Shown one piece after another: positions 14,640-22,731 of a stretch of 35,960 nt of DNA; within the stretch, counting starts at the first letter, position 1; each line of letters starts with the position of its first letter. This DNA comes from an uncultured bacterium. GTDB taxonomy: Bacteria > Planctomycetota > Phycisphaerae > Phycisphaerales > SM1A02. A program made the translations under genes and the position numbers. The stretch covers positions 1-35,960 of the forward strand of contig CAIWCL010000340.1 in assembly GCA_903911205.1 (NCBI GenBank), read 5' to 3'. The notes beneath the pieces are model-generated. The model was not told the DNA's origin, searched no databases, and saw only the letters and a list, made by a program, of their open reading frames with translations.

Positions 14640-15605
14640 GTGTCAACCTCCCACGCACACGCTGATTCGCACGGTCATGATGGGCATGGTCACGGGGGCC
14701 ACGATGCCCACGGCGACCACGCGAAGTACCCGTTCCTCGCGCACCACTTCGACACCCCGAACCAGCAGTTCGAGTCGGGCAAGCTCGGCATGTGGGTCTT
14801 CCTCGCGACGGAAGTCCTCTTCTTCGGTGCGCTCTTCGTGATGTACACGATTCTGCGCTTCAAGAACCCTGAGGTCTTCTCGTACTCGGCGAACTACCTC
14901 AACACCATCCTCGGAGGCGTCAACACCTGCGTGCTGATTCTTTCGAGCCTCACGATGGCGCTTGCCGTGCGCGCAGCGCAGACCAACAAGAAGGGCATGC
15001 TCGTCGTGTGCCTCGCGCTCACGCTCGCGGGCGCGTGCGGCTTTATGGTCATCAAGTACTTCGAGTACACGCACAAGTTCCATGAGAACTTGAAGTGGGG
15101 CATCAGCTTCTACCAGCCAGTCGATGAGGCGGAGAAGGTGATCGTGACTTCCGAGCCGAAGCCGGTCGACAATCCAGTTCTCGCGATCTCGTCGCCGAAT
15201 CCGTCGGCGGGTCTTGAGACGATGCCGACGGCGGCCATTCCTGCCATGGATCGCAGCGCGATTGCGCTTCCGAAGTCGGGCCCCGACGGCGTCTCGACGG
15301 TTGCGATGGTTGAGAAGGCTGCTGAGGGTTCCCACGGCATCCATCCTGAGACCGACGCCCACCTCACCGACCCAGCGATGCCGGTGAATACCCACCAGTT
15401 CTTCGCGATCTATTACATCATGACCGGTCTTCACGGCATTCACGTCGTGATCGGTATCGGTGTGATTGGATGGTTGCTGGTCGCCGCGATGCGCGGACGG
15501 TTCTCGAGCAACTACTACACGCCCGTCGACCTTGTGGGCCTCTATTGGCACGTGGTCGACCTCGTGTGGATCTTCCTCTTCCCGCTCTTCTATCTCATCC
15601 ACTGA
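14640..15605 (+). CDS. ctaE: Cytochrome c oxidase subunit III with His-rich start and internal insertion
   Basis: Subunit III surrounds the catalytic core and stabilises proton pumping. The 321-residue product begins at GTG with about 27 residues dominated by His, Gly and Asp. Helices follow at 47-72, 90-111 and 118-141 (GLGMWVFLATEVLFFGALF type). About 90 residues of Ala/Pro/Ser-rich, membrane-unlike sequence (160-250) are inserted before the last two helices (FFAIYYIMTGLHGIHVVIG; LYWHVVDLVWIFLFPLFYL), which carry the COX3 signature. The insertion is absent from usual bacterial subunit III. Confidence 0.93.
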   Translation: MSTSHAHADSHGHDGHGHGGHDAHGDHAKYPFLAHHFDTPNQQFESGKLGMWVFLATEVLFFGALFVMYTILRFKNPEVFSYSANYLNTILGGVNTCVLILSSLTMALAVRAAQTNKKGMLVVCLALTLAGACGFMVIKYFEYTHKFHENLKWGISFYQPVDEAEKVIVTSEPKPVDNPVLAISSPNPSAGLETMPTAAIPAMDRSAIALPKSGPDGVSTVAMVEKAAEGSHGIHPETDAHLTDPAMPVNTHQFFAIYYIMTGLHGIHVVIGIGVIGWLLVAAMRGRFSSNYYTPVDLVGLYWHVVDLVWIFLFPLFYLIH

Positions 15606-15665
15606 TGCATCCATTCGCGATCGTGCCGTGGTGGTGAAAGCCCCACGCCCGAACCGGAGATACCC

Positions 15666-16076
15666 ATGGCAAGCGCAAACTCTCACGCCCACCACGGTCA
15701 CGGCGAGCCCCATCCGCTCGTCGGCCACCTTGTTCCGTACTCGACGCTCTTCGCGACGGGCTTCGCGCTCCTCGTACTGACCGTCATCACGGTTGCGGCG
15801 CGTTACATCGACCTCGGTGAAGCGAACATCTACCTCGCGATCGGCATCGCCGTCGTGAAGGCGACCCTGGTGTCGCTCTTCTTCATGCACCTTCGCTGGG
15901 ACCGACCCTTCAATCTGATGGTGCTCATCGGTTCGATGCTCTTCGTCATCCTGATGATGGTCTTCTGCATGATGGACGTCGGTCAGTACATGGGATCGCA
16001 GATTCCGGGTAACGCCCCGAACGTGCAGAAGTACCTCGATGCGAACGCTCCGTTCGCGCCGATCACCTCGAAGTAA
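15666..16076 (+). CDS. ctaF: Cytochrome c oxidase subunit IV (CtaF-type)
   Basis: This is a small oxidase subunit of three helices with no cofactor. The 136-residue product has a His-rich N-terminus (SHAHHGHGEPHP) and helices at about 25-46, 54-76 and 83-104. The second carries IGIAVVKATLVSLFFMHLRW, the hallmark of bacterial subunit IV proteins. GGAG lies seven bases before the ATG. It is separated from subunit III by a 60-base gap without other features. Confidence 0.9.
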   Translation: MASANSHAHHGHGEPHPLVGHLVPYSTLFATGFALLVLTVITVAARYIDLGEANIYLAIGIAVVKATLVSLFFMHLRWDRPFNLMVLIGSMLFVILMMVFCMMDVGQYMGSQIPGNAPNVQKYLDANAPFAPITSK

Positions 16077-16111
16077 GCGCGCCGCGGATTGGCCGACGAG
16101 ATACACGCGGC

Positions 16112-16702
16112 ATGTCCCAGCGCGACACCCCATTCGACGACCCGAAGGCCCGCTTCCAAGCGGGCCTTTTCGGCATGTGGCTTTTCCTCGTGGTGCTCGC
16201 AATCGTGTTCATTTCCACGATCATTGGGTACCTCGTGGTTCGGATCGACAACGGAGCCGCCTTCATCCCCGAGAACGCCCCCAAGCCACCATTGCTGCTC
16301 TTGGTGAGTACCGGGGTTCTGCTCCTCTCAAGTGTCACCATGCAGAAGGCGCTGCGTGCAGGGCGAGAAGGCGATCCGCGGCAGGGTGGGCTGATGGTGG
16401 CGACGCTGACGCTCGCGCTTGTGTTTCTCGTTGCGCAAGGCGTCGCGTGGCGCGAGCTCTACCTCGAGAATCTTGCCATCAGCGACAACTTGTACGCGTG
16501 GACGTTCTACGTCCTGACGGGCCTCCATGCCGCGCACGTCCTTGGTGGACTGCCTCCGATGCTTGTGACGACATGGCGTGCATCGCGTGCCGCGTATGGT
16601 CCCGATGAGCACCGCGGCATCACGTACTGCGCGATGTACTGGCATTTCCTCGATGCGATTTGGGTCGTGCTCTATGCCACGCTCTGGCTTGGTTCGCGCT
16701 AG
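16112..16702 (+). CDS. Second heme-copper oxidase subunit III-like protein
   Basis: The 196-residue product has five helices (about 18-42, 58-76, 89-108, 125-146, 166-192) and COX3-family features: FQAGLFGMWLFLV at the start, YVLTGLHAAHVLGG in the middle, and YWHFLDAIWVVLYATLWL at the end. It is shorter than the upstream subunit III and has neither the His-rich start nor the insertion. Its place as last gene of the oxidase operon suggests an extra or alternative subunit III. No SD is visible before the ATG. It could also serve another oxidase made elsewhere. Confidence 0.88.
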   Translation: MSQRDTPFDDPKARFQAGLFGMWLFLVVLAIVFISTIIGYLVVRIDNGAAFIPENAPKPPLLLLVSTGVLLLSSVTMQKALRAGREGDPRQGGLMVATLTLALVFLVAQGVAWRELYLENLAISDNLYAWTFYVLTGLHAAHVLGGLPPMLVTTWRASRAAYGPDEHRGITYCAMYWHFLDAIWVVLYATLWLGSR

Positions 16703-16710
16703 AAACGCAG

Positions 16711-16739
16711 CCGCCGCCACCAGTTTCCTGGGGCGGCGG
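16711..16739 (+). terminator. GC-rich hairpin ending the respiratory operon
   Basis: CCGCCGCC (16711-16718) and CCAG (16720-16723) pair with CTGG (16728-16731) and GGCGGCGG (16732-16739) around a TTTC loop, with one bulged A. It is a 12-bp stem starting eight bases after the last stop. No T-run follows, so it may act with Rho or protect the mRNA 3' end. Confidence 0.55.
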
Positions 16740-17224
16740 TGCGCGCCGATCTAGTCGTGATGCTCGAGCTGAGTCGAGGTTCAAGTGGTGCAGTCTGTCA
16801 AGGCTCGCGCGGTAACCTCAAATGGCCCTGACGTGCATGTGCAGGTCGTTTGGAGTGCGCTGGCGGGCCACCTCCCGTCAACCCACTCTTCAGACCAACC
16901 GCACGCCGTTTCGTGCGATTTCTTCCGGCGGCTTTTCCGGTGACTACTCCCGGTGGCCTTTCTCAATCGCGTCTGCCGCTGGGAAGCCGGAAGCGGTTCT
17001 CAGCGGAGAAAGCGATGCCGAAAATTGCAACTTGCACTCCAACTTGAAATCTCAACCCGACTGAACATTTTCTTTCGCTCCCCTGGCGGACCCCGAAGGG
17101 AGACATGCTCCGGTGATCCTTGAGAGAACTTTGTCTCTCTCTACAAGCGACAGCCGCGCCGTTGGCGGCACGAAAATTCTGACATTTCACAAAAATCGGT
17201 GGGTGAAGTCGTTCTCGGCTGCGC
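16740..17224 (+). other. Intergenic stretch without recognised gene
   Basis: About 485 bases lie between two converging units. Short open frames here show no family motif, start signal or convincing composition. Small inverted repeats occur (CTCCC 17078-17082 with GGGAG 17098-17102; GAGAGA 17122-17127 with TCTCTC 17134-17139), but none forms a convincing terminator. Confidence 0.5.
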
Positions 17225-18454
17225 TCAAGGATTCGCACCAGGCGTCTTCGGAACTTCGATCCAAGTGAGCGGCTCGCCGCGGCCAAGCACCGCGTGCGCA
17301 GCGAACGCAAGGCAGGGGATCGTCAACAACGGCTTGCCATCGGCTCGACGGATGCGAGCTACCGCGGGTCCCTTCGGCATGAAGACTTCGAGGTCGACCC
17401 CGTCGACCGTGAGTTTCGTTTCTCGCGATCCATCCGCCCCGGGTGCGATGGCGTCGAGCAGCGATTCGATCGCGAGCAGTCGCCATGTGCCCGTCATGGC
17501 GTCGTCGCCAAGGTTGATCGCAACCACGGGGCTCTTCTCACGCAGTCCGCGTGCGGCGAGGTCGGCGGCATCGGGGAGCGGCGAAACCGGTGACTCGAAC
17601 TGCGGCGTCAGGAAGTAACGCGAGTACGAGATTTCCTTCATCCGGCGGATCATTTGAGGATCGCGCTCAGCCACGGTTGTATCGGGATGGGCCTTGAGCC
17701 AGTCTGCCCAGGTCGTGATGCAGACATCTGGGAACATTGTGATCTCGCCGCCCTTGGCGAGTGGTCCGGCGACCGGCTTGCGCGCGAGTTGGAGGAAGAG
17801 GCTCGGCCGATGGTCCTCTCGAGCGTCACCTTCTTCTGACTTGTCGTAGAAGACGAGGTTCGAATCGGAAAGCAGTCCGCTGACTTCGAATTTCGACGCG
17901 CCCCCGCCGTCGCCAACACGGCGATCAAAGACGATCGCCGCGTCACAGAGCGGCGAGTACGTCGCGGCGACCGGGATCCCTGCGACGGTGTCGTTCACGA
18001 TCTCGTGGGCGTTCATCATCGAGAGCGGCCAGGCATGCGGCTGCCCATTGATCACGGCGCCGATCACGCGATCGCTCGTCACCACGTACTTCGGGCGATT
18101 TTGCTCATTGAAGATCGCCATTTCGCGACCCGCGAGGTGCTTTGGATCGTCGCGCGAAGGCAAAAACCCGCGCGGAAAGCCCGAACCGACGAGTTCATCG
18201 CGATTGATCGCGAGCGACGACAAGTCGTAGCCGTAACTCTCCAGCGAGTAGCCGTCACCGATCGGCCGGCGGCCGAGGAGGGGACCGAGAAGGCTCCACC
18301 CCATGACGAGAAAGACAAGCAGCACCGAGAGGAGGATGACCCATCCGCCACCCTTGAAGGTCAGAGTCGGTGAACCCTGCGCGGCATCCGATGGCGAGCC
18401 CGTCGACGATTTCGGAGATGCGTCGATCGGTCGTTCAGGCTGCGTATCGCTCAT
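17225..18454 (-). CDS. DUF3179 domain membrane-anchored protein
   Basis: The 409-residue product has a low-complexity cytoplasmic N-terminus, one helix (37-60), and an extracytoplasmic DUF3179 domain with DRVIGAVINGQPHAWPL, HEIVNDTVAGIPVAATYSPLC (His150, Cys170) and FEVSGLLSDSNLVFYD. The biochemical role of DUF3179 is not established. Here YCPLC, common in the family, reads YSPLC, so one of the two cysteines is missing. Its ATG overlaps the ctaB stop as ATGA, so it is translated with heme O synthase. This suggests, but does not prove, a role near oxidase or heme assembly. Confidence 0.85.
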   Translation of the reverse strand: MSDTQPERPIDASPKSSTGSPSDAAQGSPTLTFKGGGWVILLSVLLVFLVMGWSLLGPLLGRRPIGDGYSLESYGYDLSSLAINRDELVGSGFPRGFLPSRDDPKHLAGREMAIFNEQNRPKYVVTSDRVIGAVINGQPHAWPLSMMNAHEIVNDTVAGIPVAATYSPLCDAAIVFDRRVGDGGGASKFEVSGLLSDSNLVFYDKSEEGDAREDHRPSLFLQLARKPVAGPLAKGGEITMFPDVCITTWADWLKAHPDTTVAERDPQMIRRMKEISYSRYFLTPQFESPVSPLPDAADLAARGLREKSPVVAINLGDDAMTGTWRLLAIESLLDAIAPGADGSRETKLTVDGVDLEVFMPKGPAVARIRRADGKPLLTIPCLAFAAHAVLGRGEPLTWIEVPKTPGANP

Positions 18455-19662
18455 GGGGCAGTTCCTTCCACTCCGGTCGATGCGCCGACTCCAGTCGATG
18501 TACTGGCTTCAGCGGATCCACTCACGGCCGGCTCCGCAGTGCTGCTGCGGGATTGCACGTAGGGATTCTCGCCATCGCGCGGTGCGGAACGGAGATTCTT
18601 GATCAGGAAATCCTCAACCGCGAGATTGCTTCGCCCGCGCAGAAGCGCTTCAACCGAGGCTGGCCCTCGGTCAATCGTCATCGCCGCAAGCACAACGGGC
18701 AGGTACGTGATACTCGCGAGGAACACGCGCCGCGCACTGCGATTGTCGCGCGCACGATAGAACCCAAACGCAAGCCATGAGAACGCAAGACCAGCGAGCA
18801 GCGTGACGAGCGCGCTCCAGACGCCGGCAAGCCCGATGAGCGTGGCGCTGACACCGAGCGGCACAAGGGGCAATGTCGTGAGTAGCACCACTTGCGCGGT
18901 GATTTCGCCGCCTTCATCGCGGACTGGCAGCATCGCGTGCCCGCCGCGGGCGTAGTCCTCGCGATAAAGCCACGCCAACGCGAGGAAGTGGGGGATCTGC
19001 CACACAAAGAGCAGTCCACCAAGAAGCCACGCGCCTGGTTCAAGTTGTCCGGTCGCCGCAGTCCAACCGATCATCGGTGGAATCGCACCGCAGACGGCGC
19101 CAATGAGTGTGTTGAAGGTCGTTCGCGGCTTGAGCGGCGTGTAAAGCAACGCGTAGAGCAGAATGTTGAAGGCCGCGAGTGCTGCTGGCAGGAAGCCAAC
19201 GGTCATCGCGAGGAGCGTGGCGCCGGCATACCCGGTCAACATGGCCGCGGCAAAGACGGTCGCCGGACTGATCTGCTGCGCGGGAAGTGGACGACCGCGC
19301 GTTCGCAGCATCAGTGCATCGCGTCGGCGTTCGAAGAGTTGGTTGAAGAGCGATGCGCTCGCAGCAGCGAGTGCCGTGCCGGCGCAGGTCCAAGAAAGTC
19401 GCGCCCAATCGATGGGGCCGATTTCGGCAAGCGCGTACCCAACTGCGGTCGTCACGAGGACGAGCGCGTTCAAGCGCACTTTTGTCAGTTCTGCCCAAAC
19501 GCCAAGTGTGCCGCGCGCGCGCGGAGTCGGCGCGGCGCGGAGGTCAGCGCTGCGCACGTCGGGGTCACGCGTGTCACCGCGATACGCGCCGTCTTCCACG
19601 CCATCGGCGCGAGGCTTCGCATGCGCAGAACGCGCGGAGATTTCAGCAGAATCCGAACTCAT
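18451..19662 (-). CDS. ctaB: Protoheme IX farnesyltransferase (heme O synthase)
   Basis: This UbiA-family membrane enzyme adds a farnesyl group to heme B, giving heme O, the precursor of heme A for the caa3 oxidase upstream. The 403-residue product has a polar N-terminus of about 50 residues and about nine helices. The first prenyl-diphosphate motif reads NQLFERRRDALMLRTRGRP, and the second conserved loop is YREDYARGGHAMLPV. The C-terminal 60 residues are a Ser/Thr/Gly/Ala-rich tail that looks disordered. It is divergent from ctaA and coupled to the DUF3179 gene. Confidence 0.94.
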   Translation of the reverse strand: MSSDSAEISARSAHAKPRADGVEDGAYRGDTRDPDVRSADLRAAPTPRARGTLGVWAELTKVRLNALVLVTTAVGYALAEIGPIDWARLSWTCAGTALAAASASLFNQLFERRRDALMLRTRGRPLPAQQISPATVFAAAMLTGYAGATLLAMTVGFLPAALAAFNILLYALLYTPLKPRTTFNTLIGAVCGAIPPMIGWTAATGQLEPGAWLLGGLLFVWQIPHFLALAWLYREDYARGGHAMLPVRDEGGEITAQVVLLTTLPLVPLGVSATLIGLAGVWSALVTLLAGLAFSWLAFGFYRARDNRSARRVFLASITYLPVVLAAMTIDRGPASVEALLRGRSNLAVEDFLIKNLRSAPRDGENPYVQSRSSTAEPAVSGSAEASTSTGVGASTGVEGTAP

Positions 19663-19695
19663 CAGGAGAGGGCAAGAATCCTACCATAGCCACCC
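19663..19695. promoter_or_regulatory. Divergent ctaB-ctaA promoter region
   Basis: Only 33 bases separate the two starts. On the plus strand TACCAT (19682-19687) ends eight bases before the ctaA ATG. On the minus strand TAGGAT (19678-19683) ends 15 bases before the ctaB ATG. The two hexamers overlap, so transcription of the two heme A genes may be mutually exclusive or jointly controlled. No SD is seen for either gene. Confidence 0.4.
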
Positions 19696-21252
19696 ATGAC
19701 GACTTCGCTCGTTCTCATTTCTGCAGTTTCTTCAGCGCTGTCCGCAACGCTTCCGATGAGCGATGCCGTCTCCGTTGAAGCATCAAGCGTCAACGCGGTC
19801 GCAGCGGAACCGCCCACAGCGCTTGGCGTCCTGTTCGTGGTCTTCGCAGTGCTCGCCGCGATCGCCTACGGGGCGGCGTATCTCGTCCGTCCCGTCCATC
19901 TGGCATTGGGATTTGCAACGACCGCCGCGATGTGGGCGATCGGCTATGTCTCCATGATGGCACCCGGGCTCTGGATTGGCGAAGCGCTTTTCGCGCTCAC
20001 ACTCGCAGTACCCGTCGTTTTCGGCGCGATTGCGCGCCGCGCAGGCGCATCCCCGCTCGTCACGGGCCTTGTAAGCGCCGTCGCGAACCTCCTCGTCATC
20101 GGCGCTTTCCTTCGCGACGCGAATGCGGACGCGACGTGGGTGCCGCTCGCGTACGTCGGTGGTCTCTTCGCGGCGAGTGCGGCACTCGCGTGGTTTGGCG
20201 GGTTTCTCGCGCGCGGTGCAACGCCGATCCAATTGCCGACACCGGCAAGTCTCTTCGCACGCGTCGCGGCCGTGACGGTCTTCATTCTCCTCGTGACTGG
20301 AGGACTGGTGACTGGCCTCGAGAGTGGCCTTGCGGTACCCGACTGGCCGAACTCCTTCGGACACAACATGCTGCTCTACCCGATCAGCGAAATGAAGGAA
20401 GGCATTTACTACGAGCATGCCCATCGGCTCTTTGGCATGTTGGTTGGTGTGACGGCGCTTGTACTGGTGAATGTTGTCTTCCGGGACGGGCGCCGATCCC
20501 TGCTTGCTCGCGCACTCGTGATTGCATTCCTCGCGATGGTGTGCGTCCAAGGCCTCTTCGGAGGTCTGCGTGTCACCGGAACGCTGACGACGGCGACAAG
20601 TGGAACCGAGCTCTCACCAAGCACGCTGCTTGCGATTGTGCATGGCATGTTCGGTCAAATCGTCTTTGCAACGGCCTGCGTCATCGCCTGCGTGACGAGC
20701 CGCACGTGGACAGAAGGTCTCGGCGCCGGCGGCCGCGCGGCGCTCAACCTTCCGAACGCTGAGCGCCTTCGTGCGCTACCGATCATCTTGGTTGCCGCCA
20801 TGCTCGTGCAACTCTTCCTCGGTGCGAGCTACCGACACCTTCAGATTCCACCCGCAGATGGAAACCCTGCAGTCCACCCGGCGTGGCCAATCTGGGGACA
20901 CATTTTCGGCGCGTTCGTCGTGCTGATTCTTGCGGTGGTTGCAGGGGCACACGCGTCGAGTCGCGCGAAAGACATTCGCCCGATCCGCTTCTTCGGAAAG
21001 GCCCTCGTCCACGGGGTTGGCCTGCAGTTTGCTCTTGGAATCGGCGCACTTGTGGTCGTTCTGATCCGCACCGACGCGCGCATTCCGGCCTACGAAGTTG
21101 CGACGACCTCCGCACACCAAGCACTCGGTGCGCTCCTTCTTGCATCGGCATCGATGCTCGCGGTGTGGAGTTTGCGCTTGGTCGCAGCGCCGTCATCCAC
21201 CGCGCACGACATACTCACTCCGTCGGCGCCCGCTCCGGCATCCGGGGCTTGA
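19696..21252 (+). CDS. ctaA: Heme A synthase (COX15/CtaA) with extra N-terminal membrane module
   Basis: CtaA oxidises a methyl group of heme O to the formyl group of heme A. The catalytic part starts at about residue 184. It contains GGLVTGLESGLAVPDWPNSF (202-221), YYEHAHRLFG (His241, His243), HGMFGQ (His316) and a later SAHQALGALLL, which together give the conserved heme His ligands. The product has 518 residues, while most family members have 300-360. The excess is a polar start followed by five helices (about 43-64, 67-87, 92-113, 120-139, 148-171) of unknown role. It starts leaderlessly after TACCAT. Its 3' end overlaps the next gene on the other strand by 38 bases. Confidence 0.9.
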   Translation: MTTSLVLISAVSSALSATLPMSDAVSVEASSVNAVAAEPPTALGVLFVVFAVLAAIAYGAAYLVRPVHLALGFATTAAMWAIGYVSMMAPGLWIGEALFALTLAVPVVFGAIARRAGASPLVTGLVSAVANLLVIGAFLRDANADATWVPLAYVGGLFAASAALAWFGGFLARGATPIQLPTPASLFARVAAVTVFILLVTGGLVTGLESGLAVPDWPNSFGHNMLLYPISEMKEGIYYEHAHRLFGMLVGVTALVLVNVVFRDGRRSLLARALVIAFLAMVCVQGLFGGLRVTGTLTTATSGTELSPSTLLAIVHGMFGQIVFATACVIACVTSRTWTEGLGAGGRAALNLPNAERLRALPIILVAAMLVQLFLGASYRHLQIPPADGNPAVHPAWPIWGHIFGAFVVLILAVVAGAHASSRAKDIRPIRFFGKALVHGVGLQFALGIGALVVVLIRTDARIPAYEVATTSAHQALGALLLASASMLAVWSLRLVAAPSSTAHDILTPSAPAPASGA

Positions 21253-22612
21253 GTGCTTCTTCGAGCGCGAGTACTGCATAGATCGTCGCGAGCGTTTCCT
21301 TGGACTCTTCCCAGCGTTCGACGTCGTTCTTCCACGAGCCGTCGCCACGCTGCCGCGCGACAATGGCGTCGATGAGTTCCTTGCGCCACGCACGATCCTT
21401 CCCAGTGGCATCACGAATTGTGTCGGCTTGCGACGCATGCAGCGCGCGCGACATGGCGTGCAGGTAGTAGTAGTAACCTTGTTGGCCGAGCCCTGGATTC
21501 TCGTCCAAGGTGAAGTGAAGCGTGATCCATCCGAGCGCATCCTTCACGCGCGGATCATCCTTCGAAAGCCCGGCGTAGAGCAGACTCTTGAATCCTGCAT
21601 ACGTCATCGATCCGTAACTTCGCAGGCTCTTCACCGCGAGTTTTTCGCCGTAACGACCTTCACCCGCGGCATCGGAGGCGAAACTCTCGCCTCCGTTTGC
21701 GCCGGAGTACACGAAGCCGCCATCGCCAGAACCCGCTTGCGACCACGCGGCGGGATTCGAGGCTTTCCGATTCTGGGTTCGTTCAAGGAACGCGCGCGCA
21801 CGCGCGAACGCTGGATCATCTGCCGACACGCCCGCATCGTGCATCGCATCCAACATCATCTGCGTGTTCGAAAGGTCGGGTCGCTTGCCGTTTCCGTAGC
21901 CCGCGCCGCCGTACCAATCCGCGGTTTTGTTCACGCCCTCCGATTCGTCCCACTGTGCCTCGCGCAGCCATGCGATCGCGCGCATCGCGCCGCTCTTCGC
22001 ATCGGGGTCGCCCACCGCAGCGAGTCCGCTCGCGACCGCGCTCATCACGTAGTTTCCGATGCCACCTTCTGCAACGAGGGTGAGCGTTTGCGGATCGATG
22101 AGCGCGCGATCGACCGCAGCGCGCGCGCGCTTCGATGCTTCGGCGTCGGCCGTACCTTCCGCCTGTGCGAAGGCCTTCAGCGCCATCGCCGTCACTGCGA
22201 TGCTTGAGGCGCGTTTACGCGGATCCATGTCGGTCGGCGTGACTTCCTCTTGTTCGAACCACGTGCCGCGCGAGGTCTGCGTTCGGGCGAGGAGAGCGAG
22301 TCCAGCGGCGATGGCTTCGCGGGCCTTCGCGTACGTCGCCGCGTCAACACCCGCCGCCTGTGCATCTCGCGCAATACGAAGCACCGGTTGCGGCGCAGGT
22401 GCACGAACAGCGCTGCCCTCGGCTTCGATGTGCGGTGCCGGAAGTGTGGTCATACGCGACGCATCAATCCGAGGATCGAGCGGCGTGGTCGGCGGCGCGT
22501 TTTGCCCTTGTGCGAGTGTGCTGAAGCAGGACATCACGCATGTTGCAACGAGCATCGTGAGGAAGAAAGAGCGTGGTGACCGATCGGTTCGGCCTGCTTG
22601 GATCGCGTGCAT
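21215..22612 (-). CDS. Secreted prenyltransferase/squalene-oxidase-repeat protein
   Basis: The 465-residue product starts with a basic region and a hydrophobic signal segment (about 15-35), consistent with export. The body is alpha-alpha barrel-like with repeat signatures such as ALLARTQTSRGTWF, AIAWLREAQWDES and IVARQRGDGSWKND. These match the prenyltransferase/squalene oxidase repeat fold. No DxDD or other cyclase catalytic motif is visible, so terpenoid cyclase activity is unlikely. Planctomycetes carry many such secreted proteins without known function. TAGACT lies six bases before the ATG. Confidence 0.8.
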   Translation of the reverse strand: MHAIQAGRTDRSPRSFFLTMLVATCVMSCFSTLAQGQNAPPTTPLDPRIDASRMTTLPAPHIEAEGSAVRAPAPQPVLRIARDAQAAGVDAATYAKAREAIAAGLALLARTQTSRGTWFEQEEVTPTDMDPRKRASSIAVTAMALKAFAQAEGTADAEASKRARAAVDRALIDPQTLTLVAEGGIGNYVMSAVASGLAAVGDPDAKSGAMRAIAWLREAQWDESEGVNKTADWYGGAGYGNGKRPDLSNTQMMLDAMHDAGVSADDPAFARARAFLERTQNRKASNPAAWSQAGSGDGGFVYSGANGGESFASDAAGEGRYGEKLAVKSLRSYGSMTYAGFKSLLYAGLSKDDPRVKDALGWITLHFTLDENPGLGQQGYYYYLHAMSRALHASQADTIRDATGKDRAWRKELIDAIVARQRGDGSWKNDVERWEESKETLATIYAVLALEEALKPRMPERAPTE

Positions 22613-22618
22613 CCTCGC

Positions 22619-22624
22619 AGTCTA
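22619..22624 (-). promoter_or_regulatory. Probable -10 element of the repeat-protein gene
   Basis: The minus strand reads TAGACT, six bases before the ATG at 22612. It follows the leaderless pattern of the window. Confidence 0.4.
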
Positions 22625-22635
22625 TGAGTGATCCA

Positions 22636-22684
22636 TGCAAAAAGTGTCCGACGCTCCTCGCGAGGGCCCGCAAGGAGCGTCGGA
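22636..22684 (-). terminator. Intrinsic terminator of the phaR-like gene
   Basis: A perfect 12-bp inverted repeat (22647-22658 with 22673-22684, TCCGACGCTCCT type) encloses a 14-base loop. On the minus strand it is followed by CACTTTTTG. It lies about 50 bases after the stop of the phaR-like gene. Confidence 0.85.
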
Positions 22685-22731
22685 TCGAGTGGTGGAGATC
22701 CACAAATTCGCAACGCGTTCAAACGAACGAA

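Noticed and set aside
16822-17064. 80-codon plus-strand ORF after the respiratory operon
   Set aside because: No SD, no promoter-like hexamer near the start, no recognisable family; competing frames overlap it.
21215-22612. Terpenoid cyclase (squalene-hopene cyclase) activity for the secreted repeat protein
   Set aside because: The fold signatures are present but no DxDD-type catalytic motif is seen, and the protein is exported and shorter than true cyclases.
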